A stretch of 64,000 bases of DNA from CAVVAL01 sp963740215 (GCA_963740215.1 CAVUDJ010000019.1:682001-746000), one strand, 5' to 3'. Shown: positions 1-9,189, counted from the first letter of the stretch. Numbers and translations are program-made. The notes: a model not told the origin generated them from the sequence alone.

Positions 1-2
1 GC

Positions 3-2294
3 GGCCTGAAATGGGCGAAGGACAAGCTGCTGGGGATGCCCGAGGAGGCGAACCAGATCTTCGTCGTCGCCCGGCAGGGTTACGTGACGGCGATGCAGGG
101 CGTGATCTCCGGAGTCGCAGATCTGATCGGTGCCGAGCTCAACCGGGCCAAGGCACGCATCGCCAAGGGCCGCGGCGAGTTGAAGGCCGAGATCGACAAG
201 CTCCCTGCGGATCTGCAGGCGATCGGGAAGGAAGCGGCCGGGGAGTTTGCCGGCAAGTTCGACGAACTCACCGAGAGCGTGGACGCCAAGGGCAGCGAGT
301 TGGTCGACACCCTGGCGTCGAAGTACACCGAGGCGCTCAAGGCGGTCGATGAGGAGATCGCGGCGGAGAAGGAGAAGAACAAGGGCCTGATCGCGAAGGC
401 GATCGACGCGGTCAAGGGCGTCATCGAGACGATCCTCAAACTCAAGGATCTACTCCTGGGCGTCCTCGCGAAGGCAGCGCAGGCGATCGGTGCGATCATC
501 AAGGACCCGATCGGATTCCTCGGCAACCTGGTGAGCGCGGTCGGCGCCGGGTTGCAGGCATTCATCGCCAACATCGGCACCCACCTGAAGAAGGGCATGG
601 TGTCCTGGCTCCTCGGTACCGCCGCGAAGGCCGGGCTCCAGTTGCCGGAGAAGTTCGACCTGAAGGGGATCCTGCAGCTGATCGCCTCCCTGCTTGGCCT
701 GACCTGGGCCAGCATCCGGGGACGGGTCGTCGCCAAGGGCGTTCCCGACCAGGCCATGACCGCCGTCGAGGCCGGCGTTCCCCTGGCGCAGAAGATCGCG
801 TCGGGCGGGATCGGCGCGATCTGGGAGGACATCAAAGACAAGGTCGGCGATCTCAAGGAGACCCTGCTCGGCAAGATCAGCGAGTACCTGATCCCGACTG
901 TGCTGATCGCCGGCATCACCTGGATCGTGTCGCTGCTCAACCCGGCCAGCGCGTTCATCAAGGCGTGCAAGGCGATCATCGACATCGTCACGTTCATCGT
1001 GCAGCGCGGTGCTCAGATCATCGAGTTCGTCAACGCCGTGCTGGACGCGGTCATCGCCATCGCCGCCGGCGGCGCCGGCGGCGTCCCCGCGCTGATCGAA
1101 GGCGCTCTCGCGAAGTCCGTCCCCGTTCTGATCGGGTTCCTCGCCGCGCTCCTCGGCATCGGCGGCATCGCCGACAAGGTCAAGAAGATCTTCCAGGCCC
1201 TGTCCAAACCCGTCATGACCGCCATCGACTGGATCGTCGGCAAGATCGCCGCCTTCGGGAAGAGGATCTGGGCCAAGCTCAAGTCGAAGGTGCGCGGCGG
1301 CGACGATTCCGCCGAGGGCAAGCAGAAGCGGCTGGATCTCGGTGTCGCCGCGGCGGTCAAGGCGGTCAACAAGTACGCGGGCCGTCCAGTCGCGAAGGCG
1401 ATCCTCAGCCCACTGCTGGCGGGTATCCGGGTCCGCCACGGCCTCACCAGGCTGGAAGCGGTCGAGACCGGCGACAAGTGGGCGGTGCTCGGCAAGGTCA
1501 ACCCGGAGAAGACCGAGCCGACCGAGGCTAAGACGGCCGGCGCGGTGACGGGCGCCGTCGCGGCGTACCGGGGCATCCACTTCAAGGTCACGTGGAGCGC
1601 GGAGACGTACGACAAGGTGCTGCGGCAGAACCTGGTCGGCAAGCCGGAGTTCAGCCACGCCGCGCGGGAATTGGCGGGCAGCAAGGCTCCGGACGGTTCC
1701 GACGTGGACGAGGCCGATCTGATCGCCGCTGCCCAACTCGTGCAGGAGAAGGTCAAGGAGACGAAGAACCCGGCCTCGGTGAAGCAGTGGTGGGGCAACC
1801 GGAAGCAGAGTTTCGACAGCCTGTTCCTGGCCCTGTTGCAGCGCTACGTCAACACTTACGAGGCGTTCGAGAAGGAGATGGCGAACCCGGGAACGGGGTC
1901 CGGCAAGGACATGGGCTTCACGACGATCCCGTTCATGTCGACGTCCAAGAAGGCGGAGCATTCAGCCCGGTACGCGTTGGGCGACAAATTCATCGCCGAC
2001 AGCGAGAAGCGCGCGTCCGGAACGGTCGGCCGAGTCTTCGTCTACGTGTTCTCACTCGACGATCTGGCGAAGCAGGATCCCGCGAACGTGCAGGAGCTTC
2101 AGGACGGCGGGAAGGTCAAGATCAAGGCTCGTATCATCAACGAGGGCGAAGTGACGTTCACGGGTTACATCCCCGGTGAGAACAGGGTCGCTCAGGTCGA
2201 CGCGCTGGCGGGCGAGTCCGAGGGCGGCGTCGCCGACAAGGCGCGGGCTGCCGCCGCCTCGAACGCCGGTGGAGGGCTGCGGGAGTGGGACTAG
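3..2294 (+). CDS. eCIS-type toxin, C-terminal ADP-ribosyltransferase domain (5' partial)
   Basis: The reading frame is open to the left edge, so the N-terminus is missing; the first internal Met codon is at base 36. Numbering from that Met, residues about 1-470 are a long alternation of helical and hydrophobic stretches (for example GFLGNLVSAVGAGLQAF and LPEKFDLKGILQLIASLLGL). This resembles the middle region of large DUF4157 proteins linked to extracellular contractile injection systems. The C-terminal 250 residues look like an R-S-E ADP-ribosyltransferase: Arg512 in AAYRGIHF, Ser635-Thr-Ser in PFMSTSKKAE, and the ExE pair Glu703/Glu705 in NEGEVTF. The ExE spacing suggests NAD-dependent modification of arginine. 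The next gene starts inside its last codons, which fits a toxin followed by immunity. No eCIS structural gene is visible, so the delivery route is inferred. The ART call is good; the eCIS link rests on remembered family resemblance. Confidence 0.75.
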   Translation, partial: GLKWAKDKLLGMPEEANQIFVVARQGYVTAMQGVISGVADLIGAELNRAKARIAKGRGELKAEIDKLPADLQAIGKEAAGEFAGKFDELTESVDAKGSELVDTLASKYTEALKAVDEEIAAEKEKNKGLIAKAIDAVKGVIETILKLKDLLLGVLAKAAQAIGAIIKDPIGFLGNLVSAVGAGLQAFIANIGTHLKKGMVSWLLGTAAKAGLQLPEKFDLKGILQLIASLLGLTWASIRGRVVAKGVPDQAMTAVEAGVPLAQKIASGGIGAIWEDIKDKVGDLKETLLGKISEYLIPTVLIAGITWIVSLLNPASAFIKACKAIIDIVTFIVQRGAQIIEFVNAVLDAVIAIAAGGAGGVPALIEGALAKSVPVLIGFLAALLGIGGIADKVKKIFQALSKPVMTAIDWIVGKIAAFGKRIWAKLKSKVRGGDDSAEGKQKRLDLGVAAAVKAVNKYAGRPVAKAILSPLLAGIRVRHGLTRLEAVETGDKWAVLGKVNPEKTEPTEAKTAGAVTGAVAAYRGIHFKVTWSAETYDKVLRQNLVGKPEFSHAARELAGSKAPDGSDVDEADLIAAAQLVQEKVKETKNPASVKQWWGNRKQSFDSLFLALLQRYVNTYEAFEKEMANPGTGSGKDMGFTTIPFMSTSKKAEHSARYALGDKFIADSEKRASGTVGRVFVYVFSLDDLAKQDPANVQELQDGGKVKIKARIINEGEVTFTGYIPGENRVAQVDALAGESEGGVADKARAAAASNAGGGLREWD

Positions 2295-3034
2295 TCGCCG
2301 CGAGCGAGTACGTGCAACTGCTTCGTGAGGAGTTCCGCGGAATGGCGGCGCCGTCTGGTCCGGAACGGCGAATCGGGGCGCTACAACGCGGCGCGTCCGC
2401 GATGGAGAGCGTCGGGCGTGAGCTCCAAGACAACGAGAAGGTGGGATCCGGCTCCGACCTCGCGCTGGAAGTAGCGTCCTATCTGTACTCGGCCGGCGCT
2501 CCGCACCCCGAGTGGCGCCACTGGACCGGCCTCGCCGCGTTCGGATACCTGCACGTGGGCGAGTACGTGAAGGCGTGCCCGTACCTGGTGCTCGCCGGCG
2601 AGTGGTCGTGCCTGGAGGCGCTGCGGACGGTCAGTCCGGGGCGGCGCTCGCCTGCGGCCGAGGCCGTGTGGCGGCTCGCAGTGGGGGAGCCCGACGAGCT
2701 GAGCTGGCCGGAAGGCGATCCCGACGACGAGGGGTGGGCCGATCTGCTGGCCGGGATCCCGGCCGGTGATGAGGATCGTATCGAGGCGGGCCTCGATGCG
2801 GTGGCGACGTTCTGGCTCGACGAGTACGAGGGCGACTGGGAGGTCTTCCACCCGCGCAGCGCCCCTGACTTCGAGCCGGAGGTGTGCGCTGCCGCGGCGA
2901 TCGCCAGGCGGTCCGGGTATCGCCCGACAAGGTTGAGTGGCGACGTGCGGCGCTTCCTGGAGCCCGGGCTCGCCGAGGGCGAACCGGAGCCGCTGTACCC
3001 GCGGCTGGTCCCCAGCACGTTCGCGCGGGAGTGA
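2285..3034 (+). CDS. Probable immunity protein for the upstream ADP-ribosyltransferase toxin
   Basis: A 249-residue soluble protein with no signal peptide or membrane segment. It starts at a GTG ten bases inside the end of the toxin gene, so the two are translationally coupled. It is acidic and mostly helical, with Trp- and Pro-rich patches. The segment WEVFHPRSAPDFEPEV near residue 185 resembles Imm49-like immunity proteins found behind polymorphic toxins, but I cannot confirm the family. Position and coupling are the main evidence for an antitoxin or immunity role. The following gene overlaps its stop codon by four bases, so three genes form one transcription unit. Confidence 0.5.
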   Translation: MGLVAASEYVQLLREEFRGMAAPSGPERRIGALQRGASAMESVGRELQDNEKVGSGSDLALEVASYLYSAGAPHPEWRHWTGLAAFGYLHVGEYVKACPYLVLAGEWSCLEALRTVSPGRRSPAAEAVWRLAVGEPDELSWPEGDPDDEGWADLLAGIPAGDEDRIEAGLDAVATFWLDEYEGDWEVFHPRSAPDFEPEVCAAAAIARRSGYRPTRLSGDVRRFLEPGLAEGEPEPLYPRLVPSTFARE

Positions 3035-3579
3035 CGGTGCCGATCGAGGTGCTCAACCGGCGCCGGTCGCTGGAGTCGCTGGCGGCGCAGCGGCCGGACG
3101 CGCTGATCCTGGACGTCACGTCGCGTGGCCCGGAGCCGTGGGTGCGGTTCAGCCCGTTCTACCCGCACGGCGACATCCCGGTGCCGGGGTGGCCCGGGCA
3201 TGTGAGCGAGTCGGTCGAGGGCCTGTGGCAGGCGCTGAAGGTCTTCGACACCGCCGACGTCGACCTGGACAAGCTCGCTGTGACGTCGATGAGCGGGCTC
3301 AAGCGCACTGTGCGCCGCTACGGCCCGGTGCGAGGACATCGGATCGGCGACGACCTGCTGGCCTATCGCGACGCGCGATACCGCATCTACCTGCCCGCCT
3401 ACCGCTGGGTGCTCGACAACAAGGTTGCCGACCTGGTCGCTGAGCTGCGCAAACGCGCCACCGATGGCGCAGTGGTCCTGCTGGACTACACCGTCAACGG
3501 CGACCCTGACGATCTGCGCCGGCCGCTCTCGCACGCCGCGTTGCTGGCGCGACACCTTGAGGATCGCTGGCCCGAGTAG
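3031..3579 (+). CDS. NADAR-like / DUF6939-type protein
   Basis: A 182-residue protein starting at GTG 3031, which overlaps the stop of the preceding gene (GTGA). Its frame is open further upstream, but this start fits the operon. The stretch VRFSPFYPHGDIPVPG followed by SESVEGLWQALKVF resembles the core of NADAR-fold proteins, which bind or release ADP-ribose: an aromatic FxPFYP element, then an S-x-E-x-x-x-Q-A-x-K helix. It also resembles an actinobacterial family I remember as DUF6939. If the NADAR relation holds, an ADP-ribose-processing enzyme would sit in the same operon as an ADP-ribosylating toxin, suggesting detoxification. No hydrolase activity can be proven from sequence alone. Confidence 0.5.
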   Translation: MTVPIEVLNRRRSLESLAAQRPDALILDVTSRGPEPWVRFSPFYPHGDIPVPGWPGHVSESVEGLWQALKVFDTADVDLDKLAVTSMSGLKRTVRRYGPVRGHRIGDDLLAYRDARYRIYLPAYRWVLDNKVADLVAELRKRATDGAVVLLDYTVNGDPDDLRRPLSHAALLARHLEDRWPE

Positions 3580-3770
3580 CGCGTCGGGTGGCACCATGAA
3601 CGGGTGGCGCCGTCCCGCGCCTGACCTCCTGATCGGGCACCCACGCTGCCCGGCGACGCGGAGGCGAAGGTGGCTCGTGCTGTCGGGGCGTGGCTCACCC
3701 GTGCCGTCCCTCTGGTCCGGTGGAGCGCCGATGGTGCGTGGGACCGGGCGCTGCGCCGCGGAGGTTGACG

Positions 3771-4910
3771 ATGACCCAGCACCGAGCCCTGAAGCAGCGC
3801 GTCCGTGAGCGGATGGCGCGCACCGGCGAGAGCTACTCCACCGCACGCCGCCACGTCCTCGCGAAGGCCGCCATGGGCGCCGCATGGCCCGCCGGCTACT
3901 CCGGAGGCGGCGGAGTGCACCACGACTCCGCGTTGCTGCACAACGTGCTCCGCGCGTCCGGGGTCACCGCCCCGCACACGGGCGAGCCGTGGAGCGAGGC
4001 GATGCTCGCCGGGCTTGCGGGCGGCATCGGCTTCATGTACTTCACGTTCGAGTACAAGGGCTACGACCCGACGATGACGATCATCGTCCGCCACCACCCC
4101 GAGCCGTACCTCCAGGCGGCGCTGACCCGTGCCGGCGTGCAGTTCACCCTGGCCCAGACGGGATCGGCGAAGAAGGCGATGGTGGCGCTGCGGTCCACTC
4201 TCGACAGCGGCCGCCCCGCGATCTGCGCGGTCGCCCGCGACCGGCTGCCGTGGTACGAGGACCGGGGCGAGCTGTACGGGCAGGATCCGGTCGAGGTGGC
4301 GGTGGTCGGTGCGGACGGCGCCACGTTCTACGTCGACGACGAGTGGACCGAGCCGCTGGCGATCGAGGAGGCGGAGTTCGTCGCGGCCTGGTCGCAGTAC
4401 CGCAAGGGCAAGCACAGCCTGCTCACCGTTGACGGGCCGGGCCGACCGGACCTCGACAAGGCGGTGACGGACGCCGTCGCCACCACCTGCGCGCACCTCA
4501 CCGGCCCGGTGCTCGGCAACAACTTCGACGTGAACTTCGGATTCAGTGGCGCGCACAGGCTCATCGGGCAGCTCCGCGATCCGAAGAAGGGGTGGGAGAC
4601 GCGGTTCGCGGGCTCGTTCGACGGTGTCATGCGGCGGCTCCACGACTGCCTGGAGGTCGAGTACGCAGGCCCCGGTGCGCTGCGCCCGCTCTACGCCGAG
4701 TTCCTGGACGAGGCCGGCAAGGCGCTCGACCGTCCGCGGTACGCGGAGGCGGCGGCGCTGTTCCGTGAGGCTGGCACGCGCTGGTCTTCGGTGGCCACAG
4801 CAGCCGTCGAAAGGCAGGACCGTCGCGCGCTGCTTGACGAACTCGCCGATGGGGTGGCGGCCGCAATCGAGCTGGAGGAGCAGGCCGTGGCGGTGCTGAC
4901 CTCTAGTTGA
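3771..4910 (+). CDS. BtrH N-terminal domain / DUF4872 protein
   Basis: A 379-residue protein; the ATG at 3771 is preceded by a GGAG-type ribosome site, and the in-frame sequence before it is not conserved-looking. It begins with a basic helix (KQRVRERMARTGESYSTARR) typical of an actinobacterial subgroup. A BtrH_N-like domain follows (HTGEPWSEAMLAGLAGGIGF, residues about 67-90), then a C-terminal helical DUF4872-like half. BtrH of butirosin biosynthesis is an acyltransferase, but most relatives have unknown substrates, so no reaction is assigned. There is a gap of about 190 bases after the toxin module. The last eight bases overlap the end of the convergent PhoD-like gene. Confidence 0.7.
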   Translation: MTQHRALKQRVRERMARTGESYSTARRHVLAKAAMGAAWPAGYSGGGGVHHDSALLHNVLRASGVTAPHTGEPWSEAMLAGLAGGIGFMYFTFEYKGYDPTMTIIVRHHPEPYLQAALTRAGVQFTLAQTGSAKKAMVALRSTLDSGRPAICAVARDRLPWYEDRGELYGQDPVEVAVVGADGATFYVDDEWTEPLAIEEAEFVAAWSQYRKGKHSLLTVDGPGRPDLDKAVTDAVATTCAHLTGPVLGNNFDVNFGFSGAHRLIGQLRDPKKGWETRFAGSFDGVMRRLHDCLEVEYAGPGALRPLYAEFLDEAGKALDRPRYAEAAALFREAGTRWSSVATAAVERQDRRALLDELADGVAAAIELEEQAVAVLTSS

Positions 4911-6558
4911 CCGTCACGGCACGGGTGCGGCTGGCCAGCTCCATGCTGACCACCGGTTTGAGGTGGGGCACGCCGACGTCGTCCGGCCAGGCGCGCTCCA
5001 GCTCGAACCGGGCCGACTGCCCGTCGAGCACCAGCGTGGCCAGCTCGTTGCCGAAGTACGGGCCGCCGACGCGCGACCACCGCACGCTGTGCGCCCGTAC
5101 TCCGGCGAGCCGGCGCACCGGACGGGAGATCGCGGCGGCGAAGTGACTCCACCCCGCCTTGAACCCGAACCGGATCCAGCCCGGCACCGAGTTGTGCACC
5201 GGCGAGCACGTCAGCTGGTGCACGGGCGTGGTCACGGGGCCGTGCCGGAACCGGGCGCGCGCGACGTACGCGTGGTGCACGTCGCCGGAGAGCACGCTGA
5301 TCGACACTGGCGGCGCGGCGCCGTGCTCGCCGCGCGCGACCCGGCGCAGGATCCCGGTGAGGCGTTCGAACGACTCGTGGAACGACGCCCAGTGCTCCAG
5401 GTCGCCGGCGCGGCGCATCTTCTCACCGAACTTCGCGAACCGCGGGTGCGAGGAGATCGCCTCGTTCCAGTTCTCGACGTCGTGGATGGCCCAGGGCAGG
5501 AGCCACGGCAGCGACGACCCGATCAGCAGGTGGTCGTAGTCGCCCGCGACCTGCTCGGCGAGCCAGTCGAACTCGGCGTCGCTCATCATCTTCCGGTGGT
5601 ACTTGGTGAGGACGCGCCCGCAACGGGTGTCGACCATGACCAGCCTGGTGCGGCCGTAGTCGAGGCGGTAGCTCCAGCGAAGCCCCAGCCCATGGTCGTG
5701 GTCGACCTCCTCGTCCGACTCTTGCACGAGCCGTTCCAGCAGCTCAGCGGCGTCGGAGGTGTCGTGGACGCGGCTGAAGAAGGGATCGGTGGCCAGCTCG
5801 GCCGGGGTGAGGTTGCCGAGGTGCTGGTAAACCCAGTACGACGCCAGCCCGCCGGTGATCCGCTCGCGCCACCAGCTGGTGGACTCGATGTCGACGCGCC
5901 ACGCGTGCGAGGTGTTCCAGTCGTCGCGGATGTCGTGGTCGTCGAAGATCATCGCGCTTGGCACGGCGGAGAGCAGCCAGCGGATGTCCGGGTCCAGCCA
6001 CGACTCGCGGTAGAGGGCGGTGTACTCCTCGAAGTCCGCCACCTCCAGGCCGGGCGGTTCGGCGGGGTCCCGACGTGAGCGGATCAGCTCCTGCGTGCGC
6101 GGCGAGGTCTCGTCCGCGTACACCTGGTCGCCGAGGAGAAGCAGGGCGTCGGGCCAGGTCGACGGGTCGGTGGAGGCCATCCGCAGCGCGTAGGCGTCGA
6201 GGGCGTCGGGTTCGTAGCCCTGGTACCGGCCGATGGCCTCCGGGGTGCCGTGGCGGCAGGACCCGAAGATCAGCTTCACGGGACGATCGGAAGCCAGCGT
6301 CCTGATGAGACTCGGCGGGTACGGCGAGTCGGGCAGCGGCCACACGGTGTCGCCGTCGAGACGCACCTGGTACTCGACGCAGGTGCCGGCGTCCAGCCCG
6401 TCCACGACGACCAGCGCGTAGTGGTGCCCATGTACCGCGAACGTGCGCGCGGTACGACCGAGCACGTCGACCTCGCACGGCCCGTCGGTCTCCACCCACA
6501 CGGTGACCGCGTCTTCACTGACATGCCGCAGCAGCGGTCCCAGCACGAGGCGCGCCAT
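4903..6558 (-). CDS. PhoD-like metallophosphatase
   Basis: A 551-residue protein. I chose ATG 6558 (MARLVLGPLLRHVSED) because the 19 residues upstream are Arg/Pro-rich and lie against the TetR gene. Metal-binding blocks of the PhoD-like metallophosphoesterase fold are visible in order: FGSCRHG, LLLGDQVYADE, MIFDDHDIRDDW and SVLSGDVHHAY. The first ~100 residues form the beta-rich N-terminal domain of this family. No Tat motif or signal peptide is seen, so unlike classic PhoD it may be cytoplasmic. It follows the TetR gene by 10 bases and is probably in the same transcript. The substrate, a phosphoester, is unknown. Confidence 0.88.
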   Translation of the reverse strand: MARLVLGPLLRHVSEDAVTVWVETDGPCEVDVLGRTARTFAVHGHHYALVVVDGLDAGTCVEYQVRLDGDTVWPLPDSPYPPSLIRTLASDRPVKLIFGSCRHGTPEAIGRYQGYEPDALDAYALRMASTDPSTWPDALLLLGDQVYADETSPRTQELIRSRRDPAEPPGLEVADFEEYTALYRESWLDPDIRWLLSAVPSAMIFDDHDIRDDWNTSHAWRVDIESTSWWRERITGGLASYWVYQHLGNLTPAELATDPFFSRVHDTSDAAELLERLVQESDEEVDHDHGLGLRWSYRLDYGRTRLVMVDTRCGRVLTKYHRKMMSDAEFDWLAEQVAGDYDHLLIGSSLPWLLPWAIHDVENWNEAISSHPRFAKFGEKMRRAGDLEHWASFHESFERLTGILRRVARGEHGAAPPVSISVLSGDVHHAYVARARFRHGPVTTPVHQLTCSPVHNSVPGWIRFGFKAGWSHFAAAISRPVRRLAGVRAHSVRWSRVGGPYFGNELATLVLDGQSARFELERAWPDDVGVPHLKPVVSMELASRTRAVTVN

Positions 6559-6568
6559 GGGAGCGTGT

Positions 6569-7192
6569 CTACCCGACCGACGTCGTGGACGTCGAGCCGG
6601 TCGGGCGGGCGGCACCCATGAGGAGGGTGTCGACCATCCGTTCGGCCTCGTCCGGATGCGGCATCGGGAGCCGGCACAGCGCCCGCATCAGCAGCAGGCC
6701 GGGCAGCAGCCCGATCGTCTCGTCGAGGTCGAGGTCGGCGCGCAGCTCGCCCGCGTCGACCGCGCGGCGCAGCATCGCGCGGCCGATCTCGCGCCGGCGG
6801 TCGTACATCTTCAGGTAGACGCCGGCCGCGCGGTCGTCGCGGGACGCCTCGGCAGCGACCAGCAGCAGGAACCGCTGGCCGGTCGGTGTGTTGGCGAACT
6901 CCAGCGACGACCGGTAGGCCGCCACGAGGTCGTCTCGCAGTGATCCGGTGTCGGGCACCGGGACCTCGACGTCGAAGATCCGCTGGAACGCGTCGTGCGC
7001 CAGCTCGTCCTTCGACGCCCAGCGCCGGTACACGGTGGCCTTGCCGACGCCCGCGCGTTCGGCGACCTCGTCGATGGTCATCCGCTCGTAGCCGCGGTCG
7101 AGCAGGAGCGCGCTGGCCGCGTCGAGGATCCGGGTGTCGGCGCCGGGGTCGCGCGGACGGCCACGACGTGATTTCGTACAAAGTCCGGTCAC
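6569..7192 (-). CDS. TetR/AcrR family transcriptional regulator
   Basis: A 207-residue protein with a GTG start. The N-terminal helix-turn-helix is clear: ILDAASALLLDRGYERMTID, then EVAERAGVGKATVYRRWASK. The C-terminal half is the usual all-helical ligand and dimer domain. It lies directly upstream of the PhoD-like gene on the same strand and diverges from ftsY across 81 bases. That short gap contains a weak inverted pair (CGTT...AACG near 7197-7215) that could be its operator, but the symmetry is poor. The inducer is unknown. Confidence 0.9.
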   Translation of the reverse strand: MTGLCTKSRRGRPRDPGADTRILDAASALLLDRGYERMTIDEVAERAGVGKATVYRRWASKDELAHDAFQRIFDVEVPVPDTGSLRDDLVAAYRSSLEFANTPTGQRFLLLVAAEASRDDRAAGVYLKMYDRRREIGRAMLRRAVDAGELRADLDLDETIGLLPGLLLMRALCRLPMPHPDEAERMVDTLLMGAARPTGSTSTTSVG

Positions 7193-7273
7193 GGGACGTT
7201 TCTACCGTCGAACGGGAGACCGTGTAGCCAGGCTCCACGATCTGGACGTGTCGGCGTCTGACAGGATTCCGGC

Positions 7274-8392
7274 ATGGAGTTCGCCCAGTACGCCATCATC
7301 GGGGTCGCACTGCTGGTGCTGGCGGTGCTCGTCGGTGCCGCGTACACGTTCGTCCGACGGAGCCCTGCCGAGCCGCCTCCCGTCGAGACCGCCGCCCCGG
7401 CCGAGGTCACGGCGCCTGCCGAGGTTGCGGAGCCCGAGCCCGAGGCGCCGCAGCTGGACGTGCCGGAGCCGACGGCCGGCCGGCTCGTGCGACTGCGCGC
7501 ACGCCTCTCCCGGTCGCAGACGACGCTCGGCAAGGGTCTGCTCACGCTGCTCTCCCGCGACCGGCTGGACGCGGACGTCTGGGAGGAGGTCGAGGACACG
7601 CTCCTCACCTCCGACGTCGGCGTCGCCGCCACGGGTGAGATCGTCGAGCGGCTGCGCGAGCGGACCAAGGTGCTCGGCACCCGTTCGGCAGGCGAGCTGC
7701 GTGCTCTGCTCGCCGAGGAACTGGTCACCGCGATCGGCAAGGACGTCGACCGCACGCTGCACACGACGCCGCACGACGGGCGTCCGGCGGTGCTGATGAT
7801 GGTCGGCGTCAACGGGGTCGGCAAGACCACGACCTGCGGAAAGGTCGCCCGGGTGCTGATCGCGGACGGTCGTACCGTGCTGCTCGGCGCCGCCGACACG
7901 TTCCGCGCGGCCGCCGCCGACCAGCTCCAGACCTGGGGCGATCGGGTCGGCGCGACGACGGTCCGCGGGCCTGAAGGCGGCGACCCTGCGTCGGTGGCGT
8001 TCGACGCGGTCAAGCAGGGTGTGGAGAAGGGCGTGGACACCGTCCTGATCGACACCGCCGGGCGGCTCCAGAACAAGACCGGCCTCATGGACGAGCTGGG
8101 CAAGGTGAAGCGGATCGCCGAGCGGCACGGCAAGGTCGACGAGACCCTGCTAGTGCTCGACGCCACCACCGGCCAGAACGGGCTGGCGCAGGCGCGGGTG
8201 TTCACGGAGGTCGTGGACGTCACCGGCGTGGTGCTCGCCAAGCTCGACGGCACGGCCAAGGGCGGCATCGTCATCGCGGTCCAGCGCGAACTCGGTATCC
8301 CCGTAAAGCTTGTCGGTCTCGGCGAAGGCCCCGACGACCTGGCACCATTCGACCCGGAACAGTTTGTCGACGCGCTGCTCGGGGAGGCGTGA
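7274..8392 (+). CDS. ftsY: Signal recognition particle receptor FtsY
   Basis: The 372-residue receptor GTPase that docks SRP-ribosome complexes at the membrane. It opens with a membrane helix (residues ~5-25, IIGVALLVLAVLVGAAY), then an acidic Pro/Ala/Glu linker (A domain) and the NG GTPase domain. Visible motifs are GVNGVGKTTTCGK (P-loop), DTAGRLQNKTGLMDEL and TKLDGTAKGG. An N-terminal membrane anchor is common in actinobacterial FtsY. The ATG at 7274 gives the expected anchor. The partner Ffh is encoded 11 kb downstream. The next gene overlaps its stop codon by four bases. Confidence 0.96.
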   Translation: MEFAQYAIIGVALLVLAVLVGAAYTFVRRSPAEPPPVETAAPAEVTAPAEVAEPEPEAPQLDVPEPTAGRLVRLRARLSRSQTTLGKGLLTLLSRDRLDADVWEEVEDTLLTSDVGVAATGEIVERLRERTKVLGTRSAGELRALLAEELVTAIGKDVDRTLHTTPHDGRPAVLMMVGVNGVGKTTTCGKVARVLIADGRTVLLGAADTFRAAAADQLQTWGDRVGATTVRGPEGGDPASVAFDAVKQGVEKGVDTVLIDTAGRLQNKTGLMDELGKVKRIAERHGKVDETLLVLDATTGQNGLAQARVFTEVVDVTGVVLAKLDGTAKGGIVIAVQRELGIPVKLVGLGEGPDDLAPFDPEQFVDALLGEA

Positions 8393-9189
8393 GGGGGAGC
8401 GTGACCTACCAGGAGATCCCGCTTGAAGGCGGCAACGTCAGCACGGTGGTCCGGGTCGGCGACACCGTGCGGCGCAGCGCGGGTCCGTGGACCCCGGCTG
8501 TCCACGCCTTGTTGCGGCACCTGGACGCGGTGGGCTTCACGGGTGCTCCCCGCGCGTTCGGCCTCGACGAGCGCGGCCGCGAGGTGCTGTCGTTCCTCGA
8601 CGGAGAGTGCGGCGACTACCCGCTCGGCGAGCACTGGACCACCGACGAGGCGCTGGTCACGGTCGCCACGATGCTGCGGATGTTCCACGACGCGCAGGCC
8701 GGGTTCCACCCGCCGTCCGGCGTCACGTGGCGCGCGTTCGGACCGCCCCCACCCGACACCGAGGTGGTCTGCCACCACGACGCGGCGCCGCACAACGTCG
8801 TCTGGCGACCGGACGGCACTCTCGCGATGATCGACTTCGACCTGGCCAGCCCCGGCGCACGCATCTACGACGTGGCGTACTCGGCGTGGACATGGGTTCC
8901 GCTGTTCTCCGACAAGGACTCCCGCACGCTCGGGTGGCGCTTCCCCGATCGGGCACGCAGGCTGCGCCTCTTCGCCGACGCGTACGGCCTTACCCCGCGT
9001 GACCGGGCCAGGTTCGTCTCCGTGATCCGTAGCCGGATCGTCGACCACATCGAGGGCATCCGGCGCATGGCCGCCGCAGGCGAGCCGGCGTTCGTACGGA
9101 TCGTGCAGAAGGGCCACCTCCGCCGGCCGGTCCGTGACCTGCGCCTTCTCGATCACGAGCGCGGCATGTGGGACTACGCGCTCGGCTGA
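8389..9189 (+). CDS. APH-family phosphotransferase
   Basis: A 266-residue kinase-like protein of the aminoglycoside/choline phosphotransferase fold. The catalytic block is VCHHDAAPHNVVWRPDG, with the catalytic Asp inside HHDAAPHN, followed by MIDFDLASPGARIYDVAYS, the metal-binding DFD. GTG 8389 overlaps the ftsY stop as GTGA; GTG 8401 is an alternative start four codons later, and neither has ideal ribosome-site spacing. Despite the family name, many such actinobacterial genes are not resistance determinants. The substrate is unknown and the link to ftsY is probably only co-transcription. Confidence 0.82.
   Translation: MRGSVTYQEIPLEGGNVSTVVRVGDTVRRSAGPWTPAVHALLRHLDAVGFTGAPRAFGLDERGREVLSFLDGECGDYPLGEHWTTDEALVTVATMLRMFHDAQAGFHPPSGVTWRAFGPPPPDTEVVCHHDAAPHNVVWRPDGTLAMIDFDLASPGARIYDVAYSAWTWVPLFSDKDSRTLGWRFPDRARRLRLFADAYGLTPRDRARFVSVIRSRIVDHIEGIRRMAAAGEPAFVRIVQKGHLRRPVRDLRLLDHERGMWDYALG

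Noticed and set aside
450..1961. A 503-codon antisense frame over the toxin gene
   Set aside because: Composition is Arg/Leu/Asp-rich with no motifs; it is a shadow of the + strand toxin, whose ART motifs are clear.
8389..9189. Aminoglycoside resistance phosphotransferase
   Set aside because: Only the general APH fold motifs are present, and the housekeeping context next to ftsY argues against a resistance gene.
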